From Hypoxylon rubiginosum (taxonomy: Eukaryota; Ascomycota; Sordariomycetes; Xylariales; Hypoxylaceae): a DNA stretch of 64,000 bases. Below are positions 14,361 through 30,390 of the stretch, one piece after another. The translations under genes and the position numbers were made by a program. The stretch is from the NCBI GenBank assembly GCA_902806565.1, contig CADCXA010000062.1, forward strand, positions 124,001-188,000. The letters run 5' to 3'. The notes beneath the pieces were generated by a model, which was not told the origin of the DNA, did not search any database, and was given only the letters and a program-made list of their open reading frames with translations. The stretch's first letter is position 1. Every line of letters begins with the position of its first letter.

Positions 14361-16679
14361 AAAAAAATAATCTTATTATTATATAAAAAATTATAAACTT
14401 AAAAAAACAAGGTATTAAATAATAAAAAACTAGGATAAAAAAATTAATAAATTAAAAAACCTATTTTATTTTTTATATTATTTTTTTTTTTATATTATAA
14501 ACCAATTAAAACTTTAGTAAATAATATATAAATAATTTACTATAAAAAACATATTATTATATACACCTTATTTTATTAAAACTTAATATTAACTTTTAGT
14601 AATATTAACTATAAAATAAATCGAAATATAAAAAAAAAGGAAAAATATAAATAAGGTTAATAAATATTTATTTTAATATTTACATATAAATTATTTTATA
14701 TTTTTAACATTTTATAATTTTATTATTAAACAACTAATAATAAATAAAAAATATAAAACTAATAAATTAAAAATAGAAAAAATAAAATTAATTAAATAAG
14801 ATTAAATAAAATAAAATAAAATCTTAATAAATTTAACAGCTTTTAATATATTTAAATAAGCTATAAAAATTAAACATTTTATTATTTTATAAAATATTAC
14901 ATATTTAAATAAATAACTTTAAATTAATAAAATTAAAATATATTATTATATTAATATTAATAATTAATATTAATATTTAAAACATTAAAAAATATATTTA
15001 ATAAAATATAAAATAAATAAATAATATTAACTTTTATTTTACGATTTTACTATTAATATAAAAAAGCTACGATAAATTAATAATATTTTTTTTTTTTTTA
15101 ATAATAAGGTTTAAAATTACTTTTTATAACATAAAAAACTATAAACTTAAAAAACTATTAAGTTATTTTAATTATAAGGTCCGTGTAACTTTTAAGCTTT
15201 AAAAATAATTAATAAATTATAATTTAATTTAAGTAATAAAAGCTACGGTTTTTATATATATAATTTATATAACCTTTTTATTATTATTTTATATTAAATT
15301 TATTTAATAAAAGCTTTTTTATAAATTATTTTAATATATATATATATTTTTTTTATTTTTTTATTATAATAGCTAGTAATAAAAACTAGCGGTAAATTAC
15401 CTGTATATTTAAGAAATTAAATTAAAATATTACGAAACTAATTATATAATAAAAAAATAATTATATTATTATATAAAAAATTATAAATTTAAAGGGCTAT
15501 TAAATTAAATATATATATATAAAATAAAATTAAAATAAAAAAACCTATACGTTAAAATTTAACTTTTAAGTTTATTTTTTTTTTTATATTTATAAACTAA
15601 TAATTTTTATCCGGACTTTTTAATTTTTATTTTAATTATAAGAATCTTAAGACTTTTATTTAAACTTTAAAAGTAACTAATAAATCCATGGTTTTATTTA
15701 AATAATAAAAGCTAAGATTTTAATATAAAAACTTTAAAAAAATATAAAAAACTAAATATTATATATATTTTATATTTATTATATATAAACTTTTAACTAA
15801 AAGTTTTTTTTATTTTAATAATAAAACATTAACTAAACTTAAAATTATAGGAAATATAATAATAAATTATTTCTTAAAATATTAAAAATTTAACTTTATA
15901 AAAGAAAAGTTTTAAGTTATTTAAAATTAAAATTAAATATAGATATATATTATAAAATTATATTTTTTACTATAAAAATATTAAGATTTTTTAATAATAT
16001 AATTTTATTTTTATATATATTTAAAAAATAGATACTATTATATATTAAAATAATATTATTAATAAAAGTTAAATAAAAATTTATTATATTATTATTTATT
16101 ATTTAATATTAACTATAATAACAACTTTTAATTATATTATATTTAATATTAAAAAATGTAAATAAATTAGATTCTAATTAATTAAAATAAAAATAATAAA
16201 ACCTTAAACGTTATAACGTGATATTATTTAATTTAATTAATTTAAAAACAGCGTGTAAAAATAATTTTAATTTTACGTAAAAAAACTTATTTTCTAGGGC
16301 TTATAAACTAGTTAATATTAATAATAAGTTATTTTTTTCTGTTTTTTTTATATTTATTGTTACTATTATTGTTATTATTATCCTTATTTTTACTATATTT
16401 ATTATTATTATTACTTTTAACTTTTTTATTATCCACTTTTTTATTTATTGTTAATAATAAATTTAAAGTAATATTATAAAAAGATAAATTAATTATATTA
16501 AATATTAATAAACTTAATAAAATACCTAAGTTATAATAAATAATAAAATCCTTTTAATTAAGTTTAAAAACTTTAATTTAATAAAAAGAAAATAAAAGGG
16601 AATTATATAATATTAAAATAAAGGTTTTATATTTTTAGTTATACGATATTAAGGTAAAAGCTATACGCTTTTAGCCTTT

Positions 16680-16870
16680 AATTTTTATTAATATTTTATA
16701 TTATTATCTATTTCTTTTTAATAGTAACTTATATTATAATTTGTTTTTAATTTTTATTAACATTTTACGTTATTATTTGTTTTTTTTCTTTGTTAATATT
16801 TTATATTATTATTTTTATTTAACTTTTATTAGTACCTTACACTTATTATTTTTATTTTTATTTTTTATAT
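16680..16870. repeat. Loose AT tandem repeat, about 4 copies
   Basis: Four similar segments of the form TTTTTATTAATATTTTATATTATTAT, with variants CATTTTACGTTATTAT and TACCTTACACTTATTAT, follow one another at irregular spacing of about 40-75 bp. The base composition makes chance similarity possible. Confidence 0.35.
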
Positions 16871-19800
16871 TATAATAACTTTTATATTTTATATTAAAAT
16901 CAAATAAATGTTTTAAAATTATAATTATTTTTTTATATATAATATAAATTAAATAATATTATATATTATTTTTAGTAAAAACCTTAATATTAAAAAAAGT
17001 TTTATAAATTATATAAATATTTTTAGCTACGTTTATTATAACGTTTATATTAATAAAGGTTTTATTATTAAATAATTTAAAAAATTATAAAAAATATAAT
17101 ATTTTAAGTTTTATATTATAAATATACTTTTTTTTAATAACTTTATATTATTAGTTTAATATATTAATAATTCTTTTATTTAATAAATAGATTTAATAAG
17201 TTTTAACATACTTATAAAAATTAACTATATAAATTAATATTTAAATAATATTATTTTAATTAATAATCCATTAAATTATTAATATTTTAATTTAAAAAAA
17301 ATAATATTTCTTAATTATTAAATTATTTAACAACTTAATTCTTAATAATATCTTATAAATAACATTAAAATCATACACTATTTATATAAATCTATTAATT
17401 TATTATATTTAAAATATAATAATTAATATAATTAGTAATAATATAATAAGAATTTATAATATTAAGGTTAATAAGATTTAAAGCGTAAAATATTTAAAAG
17501 AATATTACTATAATATTTATATTAATTATTCTACTTTTATAACTTAGTTTAAATTTAAATATTTATTATTACTAATAATAATAAATTCTTTGGAATTATA
17601 ACCTATAAAATAAAATAAAATAAAATATAATAAAAAAACATATTTAATTCTATAAAATTAATAAAATTAAATAAACCATTTAACTATAAAACAATAAAAA
17701 ACACTATAAGTTTAAAAATTAAAATAAATATTAACCATATTAATATAAAAATAAAAAAAATAAGAAAAAAAATAAAAAAAAGGCTTAAAAAAAAAAGATT
17801 ATAATAAAAAATAAAAAAAAATATATTATATTTAAATATATAAAACTTTATTTAAATATTAAATAATTAATAAATATAATATAATATAAATAAAATAAAA
17901 TAAATTTAACTAAATAAATCTATTAATTTTTTATAAAACAACTTAAATAAAAATTTATTATATAAAATTATAATTAATACCTTTAAACATTTAAAATAAT
18001 TAATAAATAAAAAATATCTAAATATAAACTACGCTTTTATTTATTATATAAACCTTAAATCTGTTATATCTTAAAATTTTATTATAAAAACTAAAAAAAT
18101 ATAAAAAAAAAAAAAAGGGGATAAATATAAAAAAAAAATAAAAATAAAATATAATAAAAATATAATTTTATATTAATTTATTTTTTTTTTAATTTTAAGT
18201 ACCTATTTATTTATTTAAATATATAACCTTATTAAAAAGCATTACAATTATTTGGTTTTAAAAGATAATTTTAAAAATATATATAATATATTTAAAATAA
18301 AAAAATAAAAATTACCCCTTTTAAAATTTAAAATTTAAAGTTTTTTATATATTTAAATATCACTTATTCCCTTATATTAATTATATTTATATTATATAAA
18401 AATATTTTTATTTTTTAATAATATATTAACTTTAAAAAACAAAAAAAACTTAAAAATAATATTTAAATTTAAAAAATACTTACCTTTTTTATAATATAAT
18501 TTAAAAATACTTAAATACTATATTATAAAACTTTAACTATATAAATAAAAATACTTAAATTTTTAATTAAATAACTTAAATACTTTTTATTTATTTACTT
18601 TTTAACAATTTTAAAAAAATATTAATAATTTTATAAATATTATTTTATATTTTATAATTAATTATTATAACAAGTTATTTTATTATTAATTATTATAATA
18701 AATATTTTCAGTTTTAATAATAAGTTTAAAATTATTTACTTTTATTTTATTTCCTTAAAATAAAAAATAAACATAATTATTTAAAATAATTAGTTTTTAT
18801 TATTTTAATTATTTTAATACCTTTTTAATTTTTACAATTTATACTTTTAATAATAAAAATATATGTTACGATTTTATTTATTACGTTTATTATATTATAG
18901 TAAAAAATATATAAAATAATAATAAAAAACAAATAAATAATATTAACATGTTTTATTTTTAATTTTTTTTTAATTTAACTAACTATATTTTAATTTTAAC
19001 TAATAATATTTTATATAAAAACAAATATTAATTTCAAGTTTTTTAACATATAAATAATATAAAAATTAATATAATTAATAAAACTTTAAATTATATTATT
19101 TTTATTTATATTACGTTTAATTTTAATATTTTTAACTTTAGTTATTATAATAAACTATTATATTTAATTATATTTTTATTTAAATATTAAAACTTTTTTA
19201 AGATAATATTTAAACTTTAAAAATAATTATAATTTTTCTTAATTAATAATAATAAAGTTTTAAATATGTTACTAATTTAATATATTTAAAATGTTTAAAT
19301 AATATTACACGATTATTTTTCTTATTATTAAGATTTATTTATATAATAAATTTCCCTCGATAAAAACAATTTAATTATTTATATAAATATATCGATAAGC
19401 CGTAAAATAATTATTATTTATAATAAAATTTATCGTATTATAAATATTATTTAAAATATAAAATAAACTTATGTTATTTTATAAATTATTAATTAATAAT
19501 TTAATATAAATTATATAAAAGTTTATTAAAAAAAACTTTTAAAAAATAAAAATAATAACGTAATTAATAATTTTTTTAATCTTATTTATATTTAAAAAAA
19601 CTTATATTATATTATTAACTATAATTATTTTATCTTTTTCTTTTAACCACTTTTTAATAATTTTACTATATATAGTTTATTTTATTATTCCTTTTATAGC
19701 GGTAATAAAAATCTTAATATTATTTTTAAACTTTATTATTTATTTTATAAAAAACCATGTTTTTTATTTTTTAAAATTCTTTTATAATTTATATTTATTT

Positions 19801-22800
19801 GTTTTATATAGTTTATTCTTAGTTTAAAAAATATATTAATTATAAGATAAAAAAAAAAAATTATATATATTTCTATGTTATTTAAATTATTTTAAATATA
19901 AATTATTATATAAATATATTAAACATTATTTTTATTAACTCCGTTTATTATTAACTTGTTATTAATTATTATAATAATAATTAATATAATAATAATAACT
20001 TTAATATATATAAAAACAACCATTTAAAAAAACATTTTTAATTAATATTAAATAAAAATAAAAGTAATATTAAAATTAAATTTTTATTTTATTATAAATA
20101 GTTAATTTTTTTATTAAGTAATAATATAAAACTATTTACATTTATATTTTAAATTTATAATATAAATTATTATATTTTTTTATTATAATATTAATTAAAC
20201 TTTTTTTTAATAATTAATTTTAAGTTTATATTATTTATATTTTATTTAATTAATAATATAAAAAATAATAACTTTAATATTATAACTTATAATAATAATA
20301 ATACTTTAATTATAATTATATTAAAACCAACTAAATATTTTAATAAAAATTTAATTTAATTATTAGAAAAACTCTTTACTAAAAATAATAATTAAATAAT
20401 TTTAATCAGTTTCTTTTTTTTTCCTTTTAATATAAATTACGTTTTAAATTAGTTTAATTATAAGTTTAAAATTAAGTAATATTAAATAAACTTATTTTTT
20501 TTTTTTTTATTTTATATAATATTATATAATTGTTTCCTTATTTATTAATATAAATTTTTATAATAAAAACTTCTTAACTTTTTTTAAAATATATTAATAC
20601 TTGATTTTTTCTTTTTATTTTTTTTAATAATACAGATTTATATTATTTATAGTTTAAAACTTAGTTATAACTTAATTATAATTTAATTGTAACTTAATAA
20701 CAACTTTATAATAATTTAATATTAACATTAAAACAAATTATATTTATATTATAAATAATATATAAATTTAATAAAAAATTATATATTATTAATTTCTTAA
20801 TTTATATATATATAATTTTAAATTTTAATAATATTTACTTATAAACTAAATAATTTAACCATGTAAATATAAATAAAATAAAAGGTTTTTATTAATATTA
20901 ACGTTATAACTAATAAACAACCTTTTTTTTCTAATTATTATAATAATATTTTTTTTAAGTAATTATAAAATAATATAACTAAGGTTATATTTAAATTTAT
21001 TTAAATATAAATATTTTAATGTTTTATATACTTAATATATTAAATGTTAAATTATAGTTTTATAAGTAATATATTTAGTTAAATACGTTGTATTTTTAGC
21101 TTTAAAAGTAATAATAATATATATACTTTATAAATTTTTATATAATATTAGTTTCTTTTTTATATTTTACGACTTATATATATTATATTATATATTTTTT
21201 TATATGTTATTTATATATAAAAAATAAGCTTAAAAAGAATTTATATAAAATATAAAAAATAAATAAAAAATGGTTAAAATATATTTAATTAAATAAAATT
21301 TTATATTTTAATTAAATAATTAATAAATATTTTTTTTATATTAATTATTTTTATTTTTATACCTTAATTTAACTTTTTATTAAACTTATTTTACTATAGG
21401 TTTTACGGATTTTAACTTATTTTAACTTTTATAATATAAACGTTTAAATATTTTAAATATATTTTATAAGTAAATAAATTAATTTTATACTAAAAATTTA
21501 ACTTTTATTTTAATTAACTAGAAATATTTACCAATAAAACGTAAGTGTAAATTCCGTATATTATTATAAAAATATAATAATTTTAAGATTTTTAGAATTT
21601 TATTATATTAATTATTTTATTTTAACAGTTTATATTAATATTTAGTTTGATTATATATTTTTATATATTATTTTTAAGGGAATGTTAATAATATGTTTTT
21701 TATTTATTAATATATTACGGTAAAAGTAATTTATTATATTAAAATAGTTTATTTTAATCGTAAGTTTAAAATTAAAAATATAAAGGATTTAATTTATTTA
21801 TTTTAAAAAAAATAAAAATGTTAAAATAACGCTGTAAAATTTTTCTATAAATTATATAATTATAGTTATAAAAAGTATATATGGATTTTTTTTAATTATA
21901 TACGTTTTATTTATAAAAACTTTTATTTTAAAAAACTTTTTTTATTATTATATAAAATTCGGTAGGAACTATTTATTTATTATAATAAATTTTACGTATT
22001 TAAATATATAAATATTAGATTTTTAAAGTTTTTTAATAATATTATAAGTAATAATAAAATAAAAAGGTAAATTAAGTGATAAAATTAAATAATAAAACTA
22101 AGTAATAAAAAGGATATAAATAAAAAACGTGAATTTTAAACCAGGGTAATAATTTTTATAATATAAGTTTAATTTAAAAAAAATAAATTATTAAAATAAA
22201 TAATTTAATTGTTATTTTTTTTATTTTTTTATAATTTCTTTTAAAACTTATATTTATTGTTTTTATTATAATAAACAGCTTAAAATATTTTAGTTATTTT
22301 ATTATTTTTTATGTTACTATTAAATAATTTAAAAAATACTATTTAATTTATTTTATATATATCGGTTTTTAAAGAAATTTATTAAATTTAATTTTTTTAA
22401 TATTATAAAAATACTTTTATATTATTTATAAATATTATTATTATAAATATAAGAATTTATTTCTTTTTAAACGTAGTTAACACATTTATTTTTATATTAT
22501 TTTTTAAGGTTAATATATTTAAAAAACGGCTATATAATAAAAATAAAAAAGTTTAAGTTTATTATTTTTTTTTTTTTATTATACTACGATACCATTTATT
22601 ATACTTTTAATATAAAATAATGTTATAATTTTTTTTACTTATAATAAATAAACTTTAAAAATAATAAAAGTTATAAAATAATTAGTATATTTAGTAACTA
22701 AAAAAATAATTATAAGTTACTTTAATATAAATTTAACGTATTTATTTAAAGTGTTTTAATAAAATATCTTATATCTTTAAAACTAAGTTAATTATTTTTT

Positions 22801-25559
22801 AAAATATATTTTTTTAGCTAAAGTTTATCTTTTATTCGTAGTATATATTTTAATTTTTTTTATAAAGTTTATATATATAAATAACGTAATAACATTTTTT
22901 ACTTAATAATAAATATAATTATAAAATTGGAAATATAAAAACTTATAATAATTTAAGTTATATTAAATTTAATTTTATAATTATTAAGTTTTAAACATTT
23001 TTAATTTAACTAAATTAAAAACCAGTTTATTAATATGTTTTTTAATAATTATTTTTATTAAAAAAGTAAGTATTTATTTTTTTATTTTAATAATTAAAAC
23101 AACGTTATATTAAAGAAAAAAATAATATATTAAATTAATTTAATTTATTATAAAATATATAAAATAAACCTAAATAAAATAATAATAATAAAAAATTATA
23201 ATTATAGTTATTTATAATATATATTAATTTCTATTTAATTTTTTTCTTTTTTAATATATAAATAAGTACCTGATTTAATAGCGGTATAAATATACGTTAA
23301 ATATTTTTTTTTTACCTTTTTATAAACCAATTATATTTTTTTAAATTTTACGATATTATATTATATTTATTATTTCTTATATAATATTAACTATAAATTA
23401 ATTAATATATATTAAATTAAATAAAAAAGTTATAAATTTTATTAAAATAATACTTAATAATAAAAAAAATATTAATAAAAAATAAAAACCTTAAGTTTTA
23501 TTTATTTTAATAATAACTTAAAATTAGTTATATAGTATTTATCACTTAATATTTTTTATATTTTTAAAAACGTTTTTTAGTAATTTAAAATAAAAGCCGG
23601 TTAAATGGTTAAATTATTTTATATGTAAATACTTAACGTTTTTTCTTATAAAAAACATTAATTATATTAAAATAAAAAAATATTTTTTATAAACCGTATT
23701 TAAACCGTGTTAAAATATATATATAATAGAATAATAAGATTATTTAATAGCTTGTTATAATACAATAAAAAGAATTAATAAAATAAATTATTTATTTAAT
23801 TTTAATTTTTAATTATTTCTCCAAGTAATTTAAAAAAATATATAATATTATTATAACTTATTTTAAACTTTAAGCTACGTTATACTCAATTAAAATACCA
23901 TATCACTTTTATTTATAAAAAAAAAAATACAATATTATTAAATATAAAATTAATTATATATTTAATTTAGTTTTTAAATAAAAATAGTTATTTATAATTA
24001 TAATTATTAATATTAAATTTTCACCGACTTATAGTTTTATAGTTATAAGGCTTAGTTTAATTTAGTTTTTTAACGTTTATAACATTAGTTAATAAAAAAT
24101 AAGATAGTTTTATAAAAACTTAATAATATATATATTTAAAAATATAATATTTTTTATTATATTATAAAATAATTAAGCTTTTAAATTTATAATTTAATAG
24201 TTATTAATTTTATTTAAACTTTTATAAAAGAAAATATAAAATAATAAAATAATATTAAAATTAAAATTAAAATATAAGTATTTTTTTAAATTATTTTGTT
24301 TTAAGTTGTAATTTTATTTTAACTAAAAATTTATTATTATTATATATCTTTTTATTTTTTAAACTATATAATTTATTAAAAAGAATATTTATTAACTTTT
24401 TTTAAATATATAAATAAATATTAAAAATAATTATATAAAACCTTAATTAAATAAATTAAACTATAAAAAAATAACTATTATTTTAATTTAAAAAAATAAT
24501 TAACAAATAAAAAAATTTATAAGTTATAATAATTATAAAAATAATATTTTTTTAATTATTTAACTTATATAAAAATACGATTTTAAAACTTTAAAATATA
24601 AAATTATTTTATATTATTATAATATATTAGCTTTTTTTAAAATACGTTAACTTTTTATAGCTTGTTTTATTTTTTTATATTTTATTGTTTTTTAAATAAG
24701 TATTTTTTAAAAATTTCTTAGATTATTTTAAAAATCTAAAATAAATTATTACTACGTTTTAAACTAACTTTTTTAAATTTAACAGATTTTTTAAATTCGA
24801 TTAATTTTATAGTAACAGATTTTTTATTATTTTTATATTGTTATTTATATTTATTATTTTATTTATTTTTTTATTTTATTTTATTTTAATTATAACTAAA
24901 TATAAAAAATATAATATAGTTATAATATTTAATATATTTTTTTTTTCCTTGGTTTATAAAAATATATTAAAAATATATATATATAATTTTTTATATTGTT
25001 TTTATTTTAATAATAAAAAAAAGTTAATAAAATAAACAATAAAATATTTACCATGGTTTTTATTTTAATTTTATTAAAATATATAAAGTTATATTTTAAT
25101 ATTATTTAACGTAATATTAAATATAATAATAATAAATAATAAAATATATTTTTTTTTTTATAAATATTAATTAAGTTTCTAAGTAATATTAAAATAAATA
25201 ATATATTTTATAATAACTTAATTTTAAGTAATAATTAAAAACTAGGAAATATTAATATTTAAATTTTTATATTTAATTATTAGAAATAAAAAGTTAAATA
25301 TAACGTAAATTTTAATTAACTTGTTTATATATTTAGGATATTAAAATGCTTTGAATTATATAGGTAAATTACCTTATAATATATTAGGTTTTAAATAAAA
25401 AAGTTTCGTGTTTATTAAGGGTTTTAATAAAATAATCTTACGGTAAATAAGTTTATTATTAAAACATTTAAAATAAAAACTTATAAGCTTTTTTATTATA
25501 TTAAATAAACAGTAATCAAAAGTTTTTTTTATTTTTATTTTTATAAATATAATGTTAAA

Positions 25560-25593
25560 CTGAAATTTCCGTGGCATTTCCACAGGCGTCGGC
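25560..25593. other. GC speck with intact CpA/TpG
   Basis: About 34 bases containing TTTCCGTGGCATTTCCACAGG and then GCGTCGGC. Unlike the surrounding block it keeps TpG and CpA dinucleotides, so it either escaped RIP or arrived later. It overlaps the start codon of a 69-codon minus-strand ORF (25374-25583) that I regard as spurious. Confidence 0.45.
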
Positions 25594-27736
25594 TTTATTA
25601 TATAACTTTTATTTAATTTATTTACTTTATAAAACTATTATTTTTACGTTTATAATCTTATATTTTTATATTTTTTATTTATATTTATATTTTTTATTTT
25701 AGCTAATAATAATTAAATAAATTTAAATTGTTTTAATATTAATAAAAAATACTTAATATAATATTTAATTTTATTAATAATTAAAATAATATTAATTAAA
25801 ACGTCGTGAAATTTATCGTTAAAAAAAACATTGTTAAATTTAAAATAATAAATATAAAATTTTAAGTTAATAATTAAAGTTATATATTTCTTAATTTTTA
25901 TTTATATTATAATAAATCTAATAAATTTTTAAAACTTATTAGTTTTATTTATTTTATAAATAAAAAAAAAAGTTAAGGTGTAAATTAAAAATATAAACAT
26001 TTTATAAATAGAATTTACAAGTAATATTTTAAAAGTTTTATAATCGTTTAAAGTTTTTTTAAGTTTTTTAAATAAAAAAAGTTTAAAACTTATTAATAAA
26101 ATATTATTTATAAAAATAATATAATTAATATTAAAACTTTTAACTAATATTAATTAGTTATATAAATTTTTTTAATTTAAATTAAAACAAGTAATTTATA
26201 TAAAAATAATCTTTTAAATTAACTTAAAAAAAAACATGTCGTTAAAAATAAAATCTTATAAAAATAAAAAAAAAAAGTTATTAAAAAAAATCAAAATTAG
26301 TTGTTATTAAATAGTTTAAATAAAAATACGTTAATATAAAATAAATAATTTATAGTAATTAAATTATTTATATTTTAGTTAATAACCTTATTTTTTAAAG
26401 TTTAAATATAAAAATTTTATAGTTAAAAATATTATTTTTAATAATAAGTTATATTAATTTAAACTTGGTTAACTTAAACTTTTTTATAAAAAATAATTTA
26501 ATTTTATTAATTAAACTAAGTTATTTTTTTTAAAAGTAAATATATTTTAAACGATAAAAAAACTAGGATTTAAAAATCTATTATAAAAATAATAAAAAAT
26601 ATTTTATAATTATTATTAGATTAAAATATATATTTAAATTCGTATAAGTTTACATATTAAAAAAAACAGGATTTTAATTTAAATAATTAAAAAAAAGGAT
26701 AATAAAAAAAAAAAAACGTCGCTTTTTAATAATAAATAAAACCATTATAATATATTTAATAATATTTTTAAAAAACCAAGGTAAAATGTTATTTACTATA
26801 TATAAATAATATATTATAAACAGTGTAATAAAATATTATTAATAATATTATAAATTTTATTATTATTAAGTAAAAATTTAATATTTTAAAAAGCTTTTTA
26901 AAAAATATTTTTTATATTATTAAACTAATTAAATAATAAGAATCTAATAAAAATAAAATAAAATAACTAATTAAATATATAATAATAATAATAAAAAAAA
27001 AAAATATAATAATATTGTTTATAATATTAAATAATAAAATTTAAAATAAAACTAAATAAATTAATTTAATTAATAATTATATAAACTATATAAAATTAAT
27101 AAAAAACAAATAATAAACTTTAATTTCTTTTTAAATTATATTATTAATTAATAACTATAAATCCTTAAATAATTATAAAAGTTATATAAGTTATAAAATA
27201 TAATTTAAAGTATAACTATTTTTAATTTTCGTAAAATTTTTAATATTTAAATATTTATATAAGTAAAGTTTAAATAATAAAATATTATTAATTTATTAAT
27301 AATTTAATATAAAATATTAATTTATATTTAAATATATTTGTTTTTTTAAAATATATTATTTTTTAAAATTTTAACTAAATGAATTTATATTTTTTTTCAT
27401 TATTAAAAAATTAATAATTAATTATGTTATTTTAGTTTTTATATATTAAAACAGGAAAATAATATTATTATTTTTTATAAATGTTTTATTTTTTATACCA
27501 CTTTATTTAAAAAACTATATACTTAACTTTTATATTTTATAAAAATTTTAATAAAAAAACAAATATATTTTAATTTAATATTATTTTTACCCTTATTAAA
27601 TTTAATTTTAACTTATTATAAATAACTTTTCTTATTATTTTTATTATTATTATTATAATTATATTATTAATTTCTTAAAATAACTTAAAATAATACCTGG
27701 TTAAAAAAGTAAAAATAATAACCTTTATTAATTTTA

Positions 27737-27791
27737 ATAATAATTTAATAATAATTTAATAATAATTTAGTAACGGTTTAATAACAATTTA
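27737..27791. repeat. 11-bp AT tandem repeat, 5 units
   Basis: Five units of TAATAATTTAA and its variants (TAATAATTTAG, TAACGGTTTAA, TAACAATTTA) follow each other with an 11-bp period. Similar AATAATTTAAT runs recur near 28,680 and 29,890, suggesting the same element family. Confidence 0.5.
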
Positions 27792-30390
27792 TATTTAATA
27801 ATTAAAAAATTAAATTTATAAATTTTATAATTATTTTTTTATAAAAAAAATTTAACAATTTAATAATCTAATAAACAAACTATTTATTTATAACTTTATA
27901 ATTATATTATATATATTTTTAACGTTAAAAATATATTTAAAATTAATATTATAATTTTTATTAAATTAAATTAATATTAAAGTAATATTATTAATAAAAT
28001 AAATATATTAGCTTTTTTTAATATATATAATAATATTTACTATCTTTTAAAAAAAATATTAATATAATAATTAAATTTAATAATTATCTTAATTATTTAA
28101 AACTTTTATTTATAATATAAGTATTTTTATAATATATTAGTTTTATTAAATTATTACTAAGTTATTATTTAATAATAACTTAATTTTAAGCTTAATATAA
28201 CTAATAAAAATAAGTTTTATTTTAAATTAAAATATTATTAAATAAGTTTTTATAAATTAATTTTTATTTAATTATTATTTAATTATAATTAACATGTTAT
28301 TTAAAGTAAAAAAAACGTATTAAAAAAAATCGTAAACTTTTAAATATAACTATAAATTAAAATACTAATAAACATTTTAAAAATACAGTAATAAATAAAA
28401 TACTAAATATTATAAAATCTTTTAATTTTTAAGTTTTAATTTTTAAATTTAATAATAATATATAAATAAATATATTATTTATTTAACGCTTAATATTTAA
28501 TAAATTATAAAATATATAATTAAAACTATATTTAAATTTAATATTATATATAAAATTATTTTTAAAAAAAAAAAAAACATTTATATATTATATATTTTTA
28601 ATAGATTTTTAACTAATAACTTTAATATTAAAAACATTAATATATTTTTTATATTAAAATAAATATATAATAAATATTAAATTATAATTTAATAATAATT
28701 TAATAATAATTAATATTATTTAATAAACTTGTTTTATATAGTTTTTATTTAATTTTAAAAAACCATTATTAAAAATTTATAAATTATTATTTTAAAAGTT
28801 AATAAATAAAATATTAATTAAATAATATAATGTTATATATAAATTTATTTTTATTAAAGTTTAATATAATACGTAATTTTTTTATAAATTTAAATAAAAT
28901 ATAATTAATTTATTATTAAGCTTTTATTTAATTATTATTTAATATAATTAACTAATATTAAATATTTATATAATTATAATCTATAAAATACTTTAATTTT
29001 TAAAATTAATTAAATTATAAACTAATATAAAGTTAAAATATAAATTAATTTTTATTAATAATTTTATATTAAATAACTAACTAATTAAACTTATAAATAA
29101 AATTTTTATAAAATAATAAAAATAAAATTTTTATTATAAAATAAATTTAATATGTTTAAAATATATAATATTTTATATATATTTAAAAAATTATAAACTT
29201 ATTATTTAAATGTTTAAAAAATAATATTTATCGTTTTATTTAAAAGAAAATAAAATGAAAATTAATAAGGAAAAAAAAGAAAAAAAAAGTAAAAAAAACT
29301 TATTAATATTTATTTAAATATTAAAGTTTTAAACTTAAATTTAACCGGCGTTAAATAATTATTTAATTATAGTTAATTAATATATTAATTTTATTGATTT
29401 AATATATAACTTAAGATTAATTTAAATAATAATTAATAATAAATTTTATTAATTTAAACTAATTAATTTTTTACTTTTATTTTTTATTTATTTGTTGTTT
29501 TAAAAGTTATTATTATTTTTACGTGTAAATTTAAATAATATTAATTTATTTTATAATTATAATTATATATTTATAAAAAGCTAAAATAAGTTTAACCCAC
29601 TTATTTATTAACCGATTAAATATATAAAGGCTTTTAAAAAACTCGGCGATAAAAATAAAAATAATAAGTTTAAAAACCAGTTAAAATATAATAATAATAA
29701 TTAATTTTTTTTTAGCTTATTACTTTTATTATTTTTATTAAAGCTTAGAAATAATAATAAGATTAATAAAATTAAAATTTATATCAATAAAAATAAAAAT
29801 AATAAGCTTAATAATAGTTTTTAAATTAATATAAATAATAATATATTTATTAAAAATATAAATAATAAGTTAATTATTATTTAATAACTATTAAATAATA
29901 ACTTAATAATAATTTACTTATATTTAATAATTATTATTAAATTATTAAAAAAAAAAAGAAAAATTATACTTTTATTATTTAATTAACAGTAAATTACTAA
30001 AAACTAAATTATAAATATAAATATTATCATTTTTAATTTAAATATAAAATATATTTTATAAAAATAAAAATAAATAAAAAATTTATAGATATTTTATATA
30101 AATTTAACTTTATATTTATACTTTTTTAAACTAATAATTAATTTTAAATAATTTTTAAACTTATTTTTATAAGTTTTAATATTAATATATATTTATATTA
30201 AAAATATTTATAAATTTAAAAGTTATAAAATATATTAAAATATTTAATTTTATATCGCTTTTATTTATTAAATAATTTAAAATATTTATTAATTAGTGTG
30301 GCTATATTATAATTTCCTGTTTATAATTTAACGTATTTAATTTTTCGATTTTAACTAAGATATATAAATGGTCCACCCTAGTGTCTTCTC

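Larger units (their letters stand above)
1..30365. other. AT-rich RIP-type isochore, essentially gene-free
   Basis: The block is overwhelmingly A and T, by eye about 10-15% GC (9 G/C in the first 60 bases). TpA is abundant, while CpA and TpG are scarce. Stops occur in all frames, so only two ORFs reach 60 codons (24838-25035 and 25374-25583), both of low-complexity K/N/I/F composition. This is the known footprint of repeat-induced point mutation (C to T, mainly at CpA) acting on transposon copies in Pezizomycotina. I see no tRNA, rRNA or intact transposase or reverse transcriptase. It may be a RIPped transposon cluster, a pericentromere or a subtelomere; the sequence alone does not decide. 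The right edge is sharp, at about 30,369. Confidence 0.9.

Noticed and set aside
24838..25583. Two ORFs of 65 and 69 codons in the AT block
   Set aside because: They consist almost only of Phe, Ile, Tyr, Lys and Asn, as any open AT-rich stretch would, with no motif or splice context.
1..30365. Mitochondrial or plasmid DNA
   Set aside because: No long ORFs in any code, no tRNA or rRNA, and the block continues directly into nuclear-type genes with spliceosomal introns.
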